A stretch of 12,349 nt of DNA, from the NCBI GenBank assembly GCA_003649745.1, contig QMST01000002.1, positions 1 to 12,349 on the forward strand, in the 5' to 3' direction. Below are positions 1-6,640 of this stretch, in pieces. Each line of letters starts with the position of its first letter. The stretch's first letter is position 1. The notes under the pieces were generated by a model. That model did not search any database. It saw only the letters and a list, made by a program, of their open reading frames with translations, and was not told where the DNA came from. Made by a program: the position numbers and the translations under genes. The stretch is from Thermoplasmata archaeon. Its GTDB lineage: Archaea > Thermoplasmatota > E2 > DHVEG-1 > B8-G13.

Positions 1-2
1 CT

Positions 3-389
3 CCACAAATTGCACAGATTTTGATAAGACTGGAGATATACCCACTTGAAATAGGGATAAACCTAAAAGGCATGTACGAGAATGGCATAATATTCACACC
101 AGACATACTAGATATAAACAGAGATGAATATATGAACAACTTGATAAATGCTGCAAAAAACGCATTCAACCTAGCTGTTAACAGTGGATGGGTAAACAAG
201 TTTACCATAGATACACTTATAAGCATGGCAGGTATTAATGCCTATAATTTAGCAATCAATATAAGATACCCAACCAGGGATACTGTTAAACAACTGCTTA
301 GCATTGCACACCTACAAATGCTAAGCTTATCATCTATATTAAATGCAGATACATTAGATGAAGATTTAAAGAAAAAAATTGGAAAATAA
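3..389 (+). CDS. rpl10: Ribosomal protein L10 (P0 stalk base), 3' part only
   Basis: This is the C-terminal 128 residues of the archaeal L10/P0 protein. P0 anchors the L12 dimers on the large ribosomal subunit and so helps recruit translation GTPases. The frame is open to the window's left edge, so the gene is 5'-truncated; the TTG at 21 is internal. Recognisable are the P0 segment '[15 protein letters not shown]', then '[11 protein letters not shown]', then three helical repeats ('[10 protein letters not shown]', '[13 protein letters not shown]', 'QMLSLSSIL') matching the long helix that binds L12 dimers in archaea. The protein ends at 'EDLKKKIGK' straight after this helix. The Ala/Glu-rich linker and the acidic Gly-Phe tail that usually end archaeal P0 are absent. 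L12 follows 28 nt later on the same strand, the normal archaeal order. Identity is confident; tail loss is a direct reading with no acidic stretch in another frame before L12. Confidence 0.9.
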   Translation, partial: PQIAQILIRLEIYPLEIGINLKGMYENGIIFTPDILDINRDEYMNNLINAAKNAFNLAVNSGWVNKFTIDTLISMAGINAYNLAINIRYPTRDTVKQLLSIAHLQMLSLSSILNADTLDEDLKKKIGK

Positions 390-399
390 AAATGATAAT

Positions 400-405
400 G
401 GAGGT
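400..405 (+). promoter_or_regulatory. Shine-Dalgarno site of L12
   Basis: GGAGGT lies 12 nt before the ATG at 418 and supports that start over the in-frame TTG at 379, which overlaps the end of the L10 frame and would add 13 residues not seen in L12 proteins. Confidence 0.7.
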
Positions 406-417
406 AGAAAAGAGAAA

Positions 418-741
418 ATGGAATATATATATAGTGCGTTGCTTCTACACTCAGCTGGTAAGGAGATAAACGAAGAAAACATAAAAAAAGTTCTAACAGC
501 AGCAGGAATAAAGATAGATGATGCAAGAGTAAAAGCCTTAACAGCCGCACTCGAAGGTGTAAACATAGAAGAAGCGATTTCTAAAGGCGTAGCAGTACCC
601 ACAGCAGCGGCTCCAACAACAACTGAAACAGCTGCAGAGGAAAAGAAAGAAGAGAAAAAAGAGGAGAAAAAAGAGGAAAAGAAGAAAGAAGAGGTATCAG
701 AAGAGGAAGCAGCAGCAGGGCTCAGCGCTTTATTTGGCTAA
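418..741 (+). CDS. rpl12: Ribosomal protein L12 (P1 stalk protein)
   Basis: Archaeal L12/P1 is the acidic stalk protein that dimerises, binds the L10/P0 helix and captures translation factors with its C-terminal tail. The protein is 107 residues, the normal size. It starts with the family signature '[11 protein letters not shown]' and has an N-terminal helical dimerisation domain (about residues 1-60). An Ala/Thr/Pro hinge follows, then a highly charged Glu/Lys linker of repeated EEKK units (about 73-95). It closes with '[13 protein letters not shown]', the conserved factor-binding tail. The ATG at 418 is chosen because it begins the conserved signature and has GGAGGT upstream. It is the last gene of the stalk operon here; T-rich DNA follows and the next gene converges on it. 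Confidence 0.96.
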   Translation: MEYIYSALLLHSAGKEINEENIKKVLTAAGIKIDDARVKALTAALEGVNIEEAISKGVAVPTAAAPTTTETAAEEKKEEKKEEKKEEKKKEEVSEEEAAAGLSALFG

Positions 742-743
742 AA

Positions 744-780
744 AACCTTTTTCCTTCTATTTTTAAACACATTTTTTACT
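744..780 (+). terminator. T-rich terminator region after L12
   Basis: Three oligo-T runs (near 748-753, 763-767 and 773-778) follow the L12 stop within 40 nt, without an obvious hairpin. Archaeal RNA polymerase terminates at such runs. The location between the convergent L12 and polB genes fits. Confidence 0.5.
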
Positions 781-811
781 TTTCAGCAAACCCCTTATAG
801 TTTAGAGAAAA

Positions 812-3664
812 TCACATCCATGCATCCAATCCTTTCTGAACAGTGGATTTAACACCTGATAACCCAAAAGCCCCCTCTATAAAATTTTCAATCATCTTCT
901 TATACCATTCAAGATCTATTTCATCTAAATCCTTAACAGCATCCACTGGGTACATGTAATCTATAGGTTTAACACCACTCTTAGAGGGTTTTGTTATACC
1001 AGGCAGAGGTTTTTTAGTCACAACAAACTTGAACTTTGTTCTAGTATGAAGTGGCTGCCCAAGAAGTTTTTCTAACGCCATAGCTCTAACTGCAAAAACA
1101 GATGGAGAACCATCCATATTTGGTTTATACCTCCTAGCAGGTTGCACAGATTGTACTAGAATTAAATCCTCAATGTTCACCTTTGACAAATCCAGGTTTT
1201 TTACCACCTCTGCAGTAGCATTTTTTATACTCTCAATAATTTTTTTCCTAGCCTCTTCTTCTTCCTCCCATTCATAAACCTCTCTCAAAACATTATACAT
1301 TATTTTTTCAAGTGTTTTCCTTGCAATATTCGCCTTTTCCGATCCCTTAAAATTGTTTCCTTTTGTGACAAGCTTTAATTTACCATCCAACGCATCAAAT
1401 ATCAAATAATTTTTATGTTTGACAAAAAGCATTGCATGATGAACCTCAGGCTCCAGCTCAAAACCGGGATAGTTTAACTCTTTTTTCCATTTTTCATTAC
1501 ACTCTTTTATAGCCCCCATAGCCTCATCTGGTTTTATTATCCATGTATCCTCCTTTTCTTTCACATCAAGATTTAACACTCTACATAGCTCAGGTACGTT
1601 TCCCACTGATCTAGAGCAGCCAAGGTAAATCCCATCTGTGTCGCCATAGACAACCCTTGCTTTTTTTTCCTTAAGATGATGAAGCGTGTCAGAGAGTATT
1701 TTTTGCCCCATTGTGGTTATCGCCGCTGCACCCCATAGGTTAAACTGTCTCCCTGAAACAGTAGGTGCACTAAGGATACCATGTGTCCCCGCATTACGTG
1801 CACCTTTCAAACTTTGATAGCTCATCTGCAATCTTTTTTTCTCCTCCTCGTTTTTAGCTTCTTTTAACTCTTTTTTGATCCTCGCTATGAAATCCATTAT
1901 ACCAGTCATCGCTAGGTTTACAACACCAGGTTTTCTATCTATTTTTATACCAATCATTACTCCCTTGTCAGCAAAAGATTCATCAGTTCCAACTTCTCTC
2001 CACAAAATGTTTTTTGACTCTAGGAATCTCCTTGGAATCTTCTTCAACCATATCCACAAATCAGGTTTTTCATCTTTTCTTGCCAGTCTAACAACATCTG
2101 CTCCTATATTCAACGCTTTCAAAATAGTTGGATACATTGCACCAACATCAGCAACTATCACATAATACCATGGGATAAAATGAGATCTCGCATCCTTATC
2201 TGGTTTTATTGTCATACCACCTGGTAAATGGTAATTCAATACCTCATCGGTATCCTTAGCATCTTTGTTAAAAATCACATAAGGGTATTCAACCCAATCT
2301 GGCATCTCTGGTCCATATTTAACAACCCTGATAAACTCCTTGGAAAGTCTCTCCTTGATTTTCCGTGCATAATCAGCTATTCTTACCTTATCATGTAGTT
2401 CATTGAAATCCCTCGCAAGAGATTTACACACGTTCAATGGTTTACAAGTGGGTGGCATTATCTTTTTATGAAGACTTGCTCTGATCATTGCCATATGATC
2501 CCACATGTTTACAGCACCAGCCTCTAGAAGACTATCAAATGGCATACAGGTGATAAAAGAAAGAGGCATCGCCTGCTCTATCATGTTGATAGTCAACCCA
2601 AGCTGTTCCTCCACATCCTGCATGTTATACTTTAGCGTTCTTTCATCCAGTTTTATCTGCGACGGCATCAGATAGATTCTATCCTTAATATCAATACCCA
2701 GAAACTGGGCAACTGTTTTGAGGCTAAAATCATCAACATATGGATAGAACTTTCTAGTTGCGAGATAGGTGTCAAATGAGCATGGGTAAATATTTAAAAC
2801 CTCGGATCCAACGCCAAAATGAAAAGAACTATCCACCCTAGTATATTTCTCAACAAACTCTTGGAACAATTTTAACTCATCTTTCTCTAAACTCTCACCG
2901 AATTCCTTGATAAACGCTTTTACCCTCCCATGTAGATGGAGATTATCAAACCCAGCAATATTATGACCAGATATTATATCATGCTCCATTATTGTCTTAC
3001 AAAACCTTAGTAGATTTTCTAACTCCTCATTTTTATCCCTTGAAACAAGCTGTTTTATCTCAATGCTTTTTAAATCCCTTGGAATATCTAATATTTTAAA
3101 ATCAAAGTCTTCCTCCCAGAGGTTTTTCCTTGAGTTTATCGTTATATCAAAACTACTATAACCAATTATATCTATGGGAACATCCAACCTTCCCTCTTCA
3201 TATTTTATTATCTCAATATCATACACCAGTGTCTTCAAGCGTTTATTTTTTCCCTCTGTATCAAACATCCATGCAATGTTTTTAGATGCTAGATCAACAA
3301 GTGCTCTCTGATGATATGGGATATCATGCTCTGCAGTATAAAGCCTATATTTAAAAAACAAATAGTCGCTAACATCTGGGACAAAAAATGATTTTTTAGT
3401 ATAGACTGGGAAAACTTTTCTTTTTAAACCAAAATCCCAGAAACTCCTATATTCTATAATCTCCCCTACTCTATTGATCTTGCTAAGATTTTCATCTATT
3501 CTTTTTTCTATGTCCTCAATCAGTTTTTTCCTAGCTGTTTCAATATCATTTTCATTTCCAGTAAAAACTAGGAAATAAGGTGAGTGTACATCTGACAATT
3601 TCACAGGTGGCGTATTATGAAGATAGGCATAATCCTGTGATATTCCAAGTAGTGTTTTACTCAT
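812..3664 (-). CDS. polB: DNA polymerase family B (replicative type, 3'-5' exonuclease)
   Basis: This is a 950-residue family-B DNA polymerase with proofreading. After an N-terminal domain (about 1-140), the exonuclease motifs are all present: Exo I D149-I-E151, Exo II N235-IAGF-D240, Exo III Y346-NMQ-D350. The polymerase motifs follow. Motif A is DVGAMYPT (506-513), motif B is KGARNAGTHG (620-629) and motif C is YGDTD (673-677); both catalytic aspartates D506 and D675 (with D677) are kept. A 'KHKNYL' segment near 749-754 stands where KKRY lies in relatives. Motifs A and B differ from the textbook DxxSLYPS and KxxxNSxYG. No intein is seen and there is no C-terminal Cys-rich metal motif. It is divergent from the HDAC-like gene and convergent with L12. 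The function call is firm; the exact subfamily (I suspect Thermoplasmata-type) is from memory. Confidence 0.93.
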   Translation of the reverse strand: MSKTLLGISQDYAYLHNTPPVKLSDVHSPYFLVFTGNENDIETARKKLIEDIEKRIDENLSKINRVGEIIEYRSFWDFGLKRKVFPVYTKKSFFVPDVSDYLFFKYRLYTAEHDIPYHQRALVDLASKNIAWMFDTEGKNKRLKTLVYDIEIIKYEEGRLDVPIDIIGYSSFDITINSRKNLWEEDFDFKILDIPRDLKSIEIKQLVSRDKNEELENLLRFCKTIMEHDIISGHNIAGFDNLHLHGRVKAFIKEFGESLEKDELKLFQEFVEKYTRVDSSFHFGVGSEVLNIYPCSFDTYLATRKFYPYVDDFSLKTVAQFLGIDIKDRIYLMPSQIKLDERTLKYNMQDVEEQLGLTINMIEQAMPLSFITCMPFDSLLEAGAVNMWDHMAMIRASLHKKIMPPTCKPLNVCKSLARDFNELHDKVRIADYARKIKERLSKEFIRVVKYGPEMPDWVEYPYVIFNKDAKDTDEVLNYHLPGGMTIKPDKDARSHFIPWYYVIVADVGAMYPTILKALNIGADVVRLARKDEKPDLWIWLKKIPRRFLESKNILWREVGTDESFADKGVMIGIKIDRKPGVVNLAMTGIMDFIARIKKELKEAKNEEEKKRLQMSYQSLKGARNAGTHGILSAPTVSGRQFNLWGAAAITTMGQKILSDTLHHLKEKKARVVYGDTDGIYLGCSRSVGNVPELCRVLNLDVKEKEDTWIIKPDEAMGAIKECNEKWKKELNYPGFELEPEVHHAMLFVKHKNYLIFDALDGKLKLVTKGNNFKGSEKANIARKTLEKIMYNVLREVYEWEEEEEARKKIIESIKNATAEVVKNLDLSKVNIEDLILVQSVQPARRYKPNMDGSPSVFAVRAMALEKLLGQPLHTRTKFKFVVTKKPLPGITKPSKSGVKPIDYMYPVDAVKDLDEIDLEWYKKMIENFIEGAFGLSGVKSTVQKGLDAWM

Positions 3665-3689
3665 TCTGTAAATTTCTTTCCCCCCATCT

Positions 3690-3708
3690 GAAATATAATG
3701 TATATATT
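3690..3708 (-). promoter_or_regulatory. Candidate TATA element(s) of polB
   Basis: On the minus strand two overlapping A/T-rich boxes, AATATATA (about 3708-3701) and ATTATATTTC (about 3699-3690), lie 27-44 nt upstream of the polB ATG. With an archaeal TATA-to-start distance of about 26 nt they predict a very short or absent leader. A six-G run at 3680-3685 is too far from the ATG to be a standard ribosome-binding site. Confidence 0.45.
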
Positions 3709-3732
3709 ATTATTGTAGAATAGTAAACACAT

Positions 3733-3741
3733 ATTTTATAT
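3733..3741 (+). promoter_or_regulatory. Candidate TATA box of the HDAC-like gene
   Basis: ATTTTATAT lies about 32-40 nt before the ATG at 3773, which would put the transcript start within roughly 5-15 nt of the start codon. No Shine-Dalgarno motif is visible before this ATG, in agreement with a leaderless or near-leaderless message. Confidence 0.5.
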
Positions 3742-3772
3742 TTAGTTTTTTGATACTCATTTTTGATTATTT

Positions 3773-4786
3773 ATGAAAACCTTACTGTTGTACTCAGAAA
3801 AATTTCTTTTGCATAATAATGAGACTCATCCAGAAAATGCAAACAGGTTAACTCATACGCTTGATTTCCTAAAATCATCTGGAATCTATGATAAATTAGA
3901 GCTAGTAGATCCTCAGCCTATGTCTTATGAAGATCTTAGCGAGGTACATTCTACATATATGATAGACAGAGTGATTGAGGCAGATAAAAATGGAGATTGG
4001 CTTGACTTAGATACATATGTTTGCAGAGGCTCCTATGATATAGCAAGATTAGCTGCTGGTGGTTTGTACAAAGTATGCAGAGAGGTAGTCCAAGAAAAAG
4101 CAGATGATTCATTTGCCTTGGTTAGACCACCAGGGCATCATGCTACATCTAATAGATCCATGGGATTTTGCCTCTTCAATAATGTCGCCTTAGCTGCATA
4201 TCACATAGGTAAGGAGGGTAAAAAAGTCTTGATTTTTGATCATGATGTCCACCATGGGAATGGAACACAAGAAATTTTTTACAAAAGTGATAAAGTATTA
4301 TATCAATCAATACATCTTTCTCCGCATTACCCTGGCACTGGTAAAATAGAGGAGATTGGCGAAGAGGCTGGAATAGGATATACAATAAATGCTCCTCTGA
4401 TCCATGGAATAGGAGATGAGACTGTAAAAGAAATAATGAATGAGATAATGCTCCCTCTTGCTAGACAGTTCAAACCAGATTTAATAATAGTTTCTGCAGG
4501 TTTTGATTCACATCATGCAGATATGCTAGGTGGTTTATCCCTAACAGCGAACATTTACCCCTGGTTTATAGAAAATCTTAGGAAAATTCAACCAAGGATT
4601 GTTTGTTCACTGGAGGGCGGCTACAATTATGAATGGCTGGGTAAATGCATAGCTTTAGAAATAAAAAGCCTCCTTGGCGAGAGAGACTGTGAAGTTGATG
4701 ACCGAGTTTATGGAGAAAAAAATGATTATTCTAGAAATCTAATCAAAAATCTAAGGAAGTTGCTAGGAGAATATTGGGAACTATAG
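3773..4786 (+). CDS. Histone deacetylase / acetylpolyamine amidohydrolase family protein
   Basis: This is a zinc-dependent deacetylase of the arginase/deacetylase fold, 337 residues, the usual size for a prokaryotic single-domain member. The class II-like signature is complete: RPPGHHA (118-124, with the two active-site histidines H122 and H123), FDHDVHHGNGTQ (155-166, zinc ligands D158 and H160), SAGFDSH (241-247, zinc ligand D245) and EGGYN (281-285, catalytic Y284). It should therefore be an active hydrolase of acetyl-lysine, acetylpolyamine or a similar N-acyl amide. The real substrate cannot be told from sequence. It stands alone on the plus strand, with its own promoter shared back-to-back with polB. 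Its stop lies 2 nt from the stop of the convergent small gene, so the two transcripts probably overlap at their 3' ends. Confidence 0.92.
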   Translation: MKTLLLYSEKFLLHNNETHPENANRLTHTLDFLKSSGIYDKLELVDPQPMSYEDLSEVHSTYMIDRVIEADKNGDWLDLDTYVCRGSYDIARLAAGGLYKVCREVVQEKADDSFALVRPPGHHATSNRSMGFCLFNNVALAAYHIGKEGKKVLIFDHDVHHGNGTQEIFYKSDKVLYQSIHLSPHYPGTGKIEEIGEEAGIGYTINAPLIHGIGDETVKEIMNEIMLPLARQFKPDLIIVSAGFDSHHADMLGGLSLTANIYPWFIENLRKIQPRIVCSLEGGYNYEWLGKCIALEIKSLLGERDCEVDDRVYGEKNDYSRNLIKNLRKLLGEYWEL

Positions 4787-4788
4787 GA

Positions 4789-5091
4789 TTATTGAAAAAT
4801 CGCGCCCATTCCACTTATTGCTGAGTTGTCCTGACTCTCTATTTTATCATTTATCTCTCTGGCCTTCTTATCTGATAGCTTCTTAACACCGATTTCTTTG
4901 AACAGCTCTTCTGCTTTTTTAAGCCCCTCCTCGCTTCCTTCTATCTTAACATAGGTTGCATCAATATCCTCTATCCCAAGAGATTTTGAATCTCTAATTG
5001 TTATGCTTTGTCTACTAACAATATCATCTTTTATCACATGGTCTATCTTTCTCGATTCTTCCTTTTTTACTTCAAATATTAGATAGCTCAC
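4789..5091 (-). CDS. Small conserved-looking protein of unknown function with a stalk-like C-terminal tail
   Basis: I do not recognise this 100-residue protein. It is rich in charge and begins with a beta-like segment ('SYLIFEVKK'). It is predicted alpha/beta, with 'DATYVKIEGSEEGLKKAEELFKEIG' split here as a strand (46-51) followed by a helix (54-66), a pattern seen in small ligand- or nucleic-acid-binding folds. A Lys/Glu helix (70-85) and a short flexible stretch follow, ending in 'SGMGAIFQ'. That ending resembles the last residues of L12 (AGLSALFG). The start is GTG at 5091, supported by GGGTGAT 7 nt upstream, which complements the archaeal anti-Shine-Dalgarno. It is the last gene of the trm5-tRNA-coaD cluster, 29 nt after coaD. 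Function unknown. Confidence 0.8.
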   Translation of the reverse strand: MSYLIFEVKKEESRKIDHVIKDDIVSRQSITIRDSKSLGIEDIDATYVKIEGSEEGLKKAEELFKEIGVKKLSDKKAREINDKIESQDNSAISGMGAIFQ

Positions 5092-5096
5092 CTTAA

Positions 5097-5103
5097 ATCA
5101 CCC
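5097..5103 (-). promoter_or_regulatory. Ribosome-binding site fixing a GTG start
   Basis: GGGTGAT on the minus strand precedes GTG at 5091-5089 by 5 nt (last T at 5097). No ATG alternative near the N-terminus keeps the same spacing, so GTG is the likely start. Confidence 0.65.
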
Positions 5104-5120
5104 TTGCTATCTTTGCATAT

Positions 5121-5588
5121 CTATCCGATATTTAATCTTTTCCCATCTTCATCTATAATTCCATTTTTTATCCTTGACGAACTTATAGGTAGATTATCTT
5201 CCGCGAGAACAATCGATATCTCTATTATTTTCAAAGGTTTGAGACCAAATTGTTTTCTTTTCCTATTTATCTCTTCTGCATTTTTTCTTGTCTCACTGGA
5301 GACAACTATCGCATCAAAATCCTCAGACAACGTAGGACCATACTTGTCCTCTATTGGTATTATCTCATAATTTTCATAACCCTTTGTTTTTAAATACTCG
5401 ATCAGTTTTTGTTTTCTAACATCAAAAGGAAAAGCATTTTTAATCTTTGCAACCGTGTACCTATCTGTTGTTAAACCAATGGTTACCAACCCGTTTTTAC
5501 TTGTTACGCTGAAGGCTTTATCTATCAGCACCTTATGCCCCTTGTGAAGAATGTCAAATGTTCCACCAATACAGACTTTGTTAAACAT
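5121..5588 (-). CDS. coaD: Phosphopantetheine adenylyltransferase, archaeal type
   Basis: This nucleotidyltransferase joins ATP and 4'-phosphopantetheine to give dephospho-CoA, the penultimate step of coenzyme A synthesis. At 155 residues it is the normal size for the archaeal PPAT. The N-terminal GGTFDILHKGHKVLI (8-22) holds the HxGH motif (H15, H18) of the nucleotidyltransferase superfamily. 'VSSETRKNAEEIN' (96-108) and 'LPISSSRIKNG' (133-143, an ISSSR-type motif) complete the active site. The ATG at 5588 directly starts the Rossmann strand, as in relatives. It is 7 nt downstream of the mature 3' end of tRNA-Thr, leaving no room for a separate promoter. Expression must come from tRNA or trm5 transcription, with tRNA 3' processing leaving a 7- to 8-nt leader. 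No Shine-Dalgarno motif fits in that space. Confidence 0.93.
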   Translation of the reverse strand: MFNKVCIGGTFDILHKGHKVLIDKAFSVTSKNGLVTIGLTTDRYTVAKIKNAFPFDVRKQKLIEYLKTKGYENYEIIPIEDKYGPTLSEDFDAIVVSSETRKNAEEINRKRKQFGLKPLKIIEISIVLAEDNLPISSSRIKNGIIDEDGKRLNIG

Positions 5589-5595
5589 TTGGTTA

Positions 5596-5668
5596 AGCCG
5601 GCGGAGGGATTTGAACCCCCGACCTGGTGATTACAAGTCACCCGCTCTTCCAGCTGAGCTACGCCGGC
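5596..5668 (-). tRNA. tRNA-Thr (anticodon UGU)
   Basis: A complete 73-nt cloverleaf reads on the minus strand: acceptor GCCGGCG pairs with CGCCGGC, then discriminator U73, as is typical for archaeal tRNA-Thr. The D stem is GCTC/GAGC, the anticodon stem GGTGA/TCACC with loop CTTGTAA (anticodon UGU, A37), and the T arm GGGGG-TTCGAAT-CCCTC with one G:U pair. No CCA is encoded and there is no intron. The 5' 38 nt also encode the last 12 residues and the stop codon of trm5. The 3' end is 7 nt from the coaD start codon. A weak TTTACATT at about 5687-5694, 19-26 nt upstream inside trm5, might be its own promoter, but read-through from trm5 is equally possible. Confidence 0.97.
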
Positions 5669-6437
5669 AGACCTCTATATCCATTCCAATGTAAACCTCT
5701 CTGGGGGAGTATGTCTTTATCATTCTTAAATTTTTTATTTTTGCCGATGTATCCCTTTTTGATAAAGTTTTCTCTATCTCAGATGCCCTATCCCAAACTC
5801 TATCCCTGTTTATTATATCATAATAATGTATCATTATTGTATTTTTTAATAGTAACATGGCAGAGTCTAAAAAATTGTAGGCTGAAAAAGGTAGATTCAT
5901 TATAACATGATCCGCTCTCACGCCATTCTGATACAACCCTTTAACCGCCTCCCTTGCATCACCCTCTACTAATTCTATTTTATGCAAAAGTTTATTCCTT
6001 GAAATATTCTTATAAGCAAATTCCATTGCATACGGGTTTTTATCTATAGCATATACTATCCCAGGCTGTGCATATTTTGCAATAACCAGAGCAAATGGTG
6101 CAACACCAGCGAACATATCCACAACAACCTGATCCTTTCTAACCTGCCTAGCAACCCTCATCCTCTCAAATGCCAACCTAGGGGTGAAAAAACATTTCCC
6201 AACATCGACCTCTATCACCAGACCATATTCAACATGTGTGGTTACAGTTCTCTTTTCACCAGCGACAATTTCCAAATCTCTTGTCCTAAACTCCCCTCTC
6301 ACACCCTTGTCTAAACATACCACCCTAACGTTTTTATGCTCCTGTAAAATCCTCTTCGCAATAACCCCCTCCCTATGGAGGATCTCATCTGATAGTTTTA
6401 TTATCGCAATATCCCCAACTATATCATAAGACACCAT
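5631..6437 (-). CDS. trm5: tRNA (guanine-N1)-methyltransferase, Trm5 type, overlapping tRNA-Thr
   Basis: This is an S-adenosylmethionine-dependent methyltransferase that most likely makes m1G37 in tRNA. The 268-residue frame has the RNA-binding D2-like region at the N-terminus ('YDIVGDIAIIKL', 4-15; 'GEFRTRDLEIVAG', 48-60; 'FTPRLAFERMRVARQV', 84-99). Methyltransferase motif I DMFAGVAPF is at 107-115, 'YAIDKNPYA' at 129-137, and the catalytic-loop motif NLPF at 181-184. The closing strand is 'KTYSPREVYIGMDIEV' (241-256). The NLP motif favours Trm5 over the related wybutosine enzyme Taw2. Known Trm5 proteins of about 330-340 residues carry an extra N-terminal D1 domain; here an in-frame stop at 6441-6443 rules out an upstream extension. 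Residues 257-268 (CRRSSAGRAGDL) are encoded by the tRNA-Thr gene; the family core ends just before them. Confidence 0.88.
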   Translation of the reverse strand: MVSYDIVGDIAIIKLSDEILHREGVIAKRILQEHKNVRVVCLDKGVRGEFRTRDLEIVAGEKRTVTTHVEYGLVIEVDVGKCFFTPRLAFERMRVARQVRKDQVVVDMFAGVAPFALVIAKYAQPGIVYAIDKNPYAMEFAYKNISRNKLLHKIELVEGDAREAVKGLYQNGVRADHVIMNLPFSAYNFLDSAMLLLKNTIMIHYYDIINRDRVWDRASEIEKTLSKRDTSAKIKNLRMIKTYSPREVYIGMDIEVCRRSSAGRAGDL

Positions 6438-6471
6438 ATATTATCAGTTTTAAAGAAGAATTTCGAAACCG

Positions 6472-6479
6472 ATATAATA
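6472..6479 (-). promoter_or_regulatory. Candidate TATA box of trm5
   Basis: ATTATATC on the minus strand lies 35-42 nt upstream of the trm5 ATG, predicting a leader of roughly 10-15 nt. No good Shine-Dalgarno motif precedes the ATG. Confidence 0.45.
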
Positions 6480-6629
6480 TTTTTCCCTCGAGAAAACAAG
6501 CTCACAAATGATTTCTTAACAGGCTGGTAGTTGTTATCCCCTCACCCAGCTTTTTAAAGATTAAATGAGGTATAATCCTGTGTAATTATTTAATTATTTT
6601 TAACCTTTTCTAAATTATTTAAATTTTTT

Positions 6630-6638
6630 AAAAGAAAG
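6630..6638 (-). terminator. T-rich terminator of tRNA-Tyr
   Basis: On the minus strand, TTTCTTTT begins 3 nt after the tRNA-Tyr discriminator base, a usual arrangement for ending archaeal tRNA transcription. Confidence 0.45.
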
Positions 6639-6640
6639 AG

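Larger units (their letters stand above)
6438..6640. other. Intergenic region between trm5 and tRNA-Tyr
   Basis: About 200 nt without a credible gene. It holds the trm5 promoter (ATTATATC at about 6472-6479, minus strand, 35-42 nt before the ATG). A plus-strand inverted repeat follows, GCTGG at 6523-6527 against CCAGC at 6546-6550, directly followed by TTTTT (6551-6555). Strongly A/T-rich DNA (6571-6634) then leads to the tRNA-Tyr 3' end. The inverted repeat could be a plus-strand terminator for read-through or part of a small RNA; the evidence is too thin to choose. Confidence 0.4.

Noticed and set aside
379..417. TTG at 379 as the L12 start, adding 13 residues
   Set aside because: The added residues do not match L12 proteins; ATG 418 begins the canonical MEYIY signature and has GGAGGT upstream.
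812..3664. Possible intein or inactive polymerase because motifs A and B look odd
   Set aside because: The frame is continuous with no splicing motifs, and D506, D675, D677 and all exonuclease acids are present.
5631..6437. Taw2 (wybutosine aminocarboxypropyl transferase) instead of Trm5
   Set aside because: The NLPF catalytic-loop motif and the motif I sequence fit Trm5 better, although the short length without D1 keeps Taw2 as a weak alternative.
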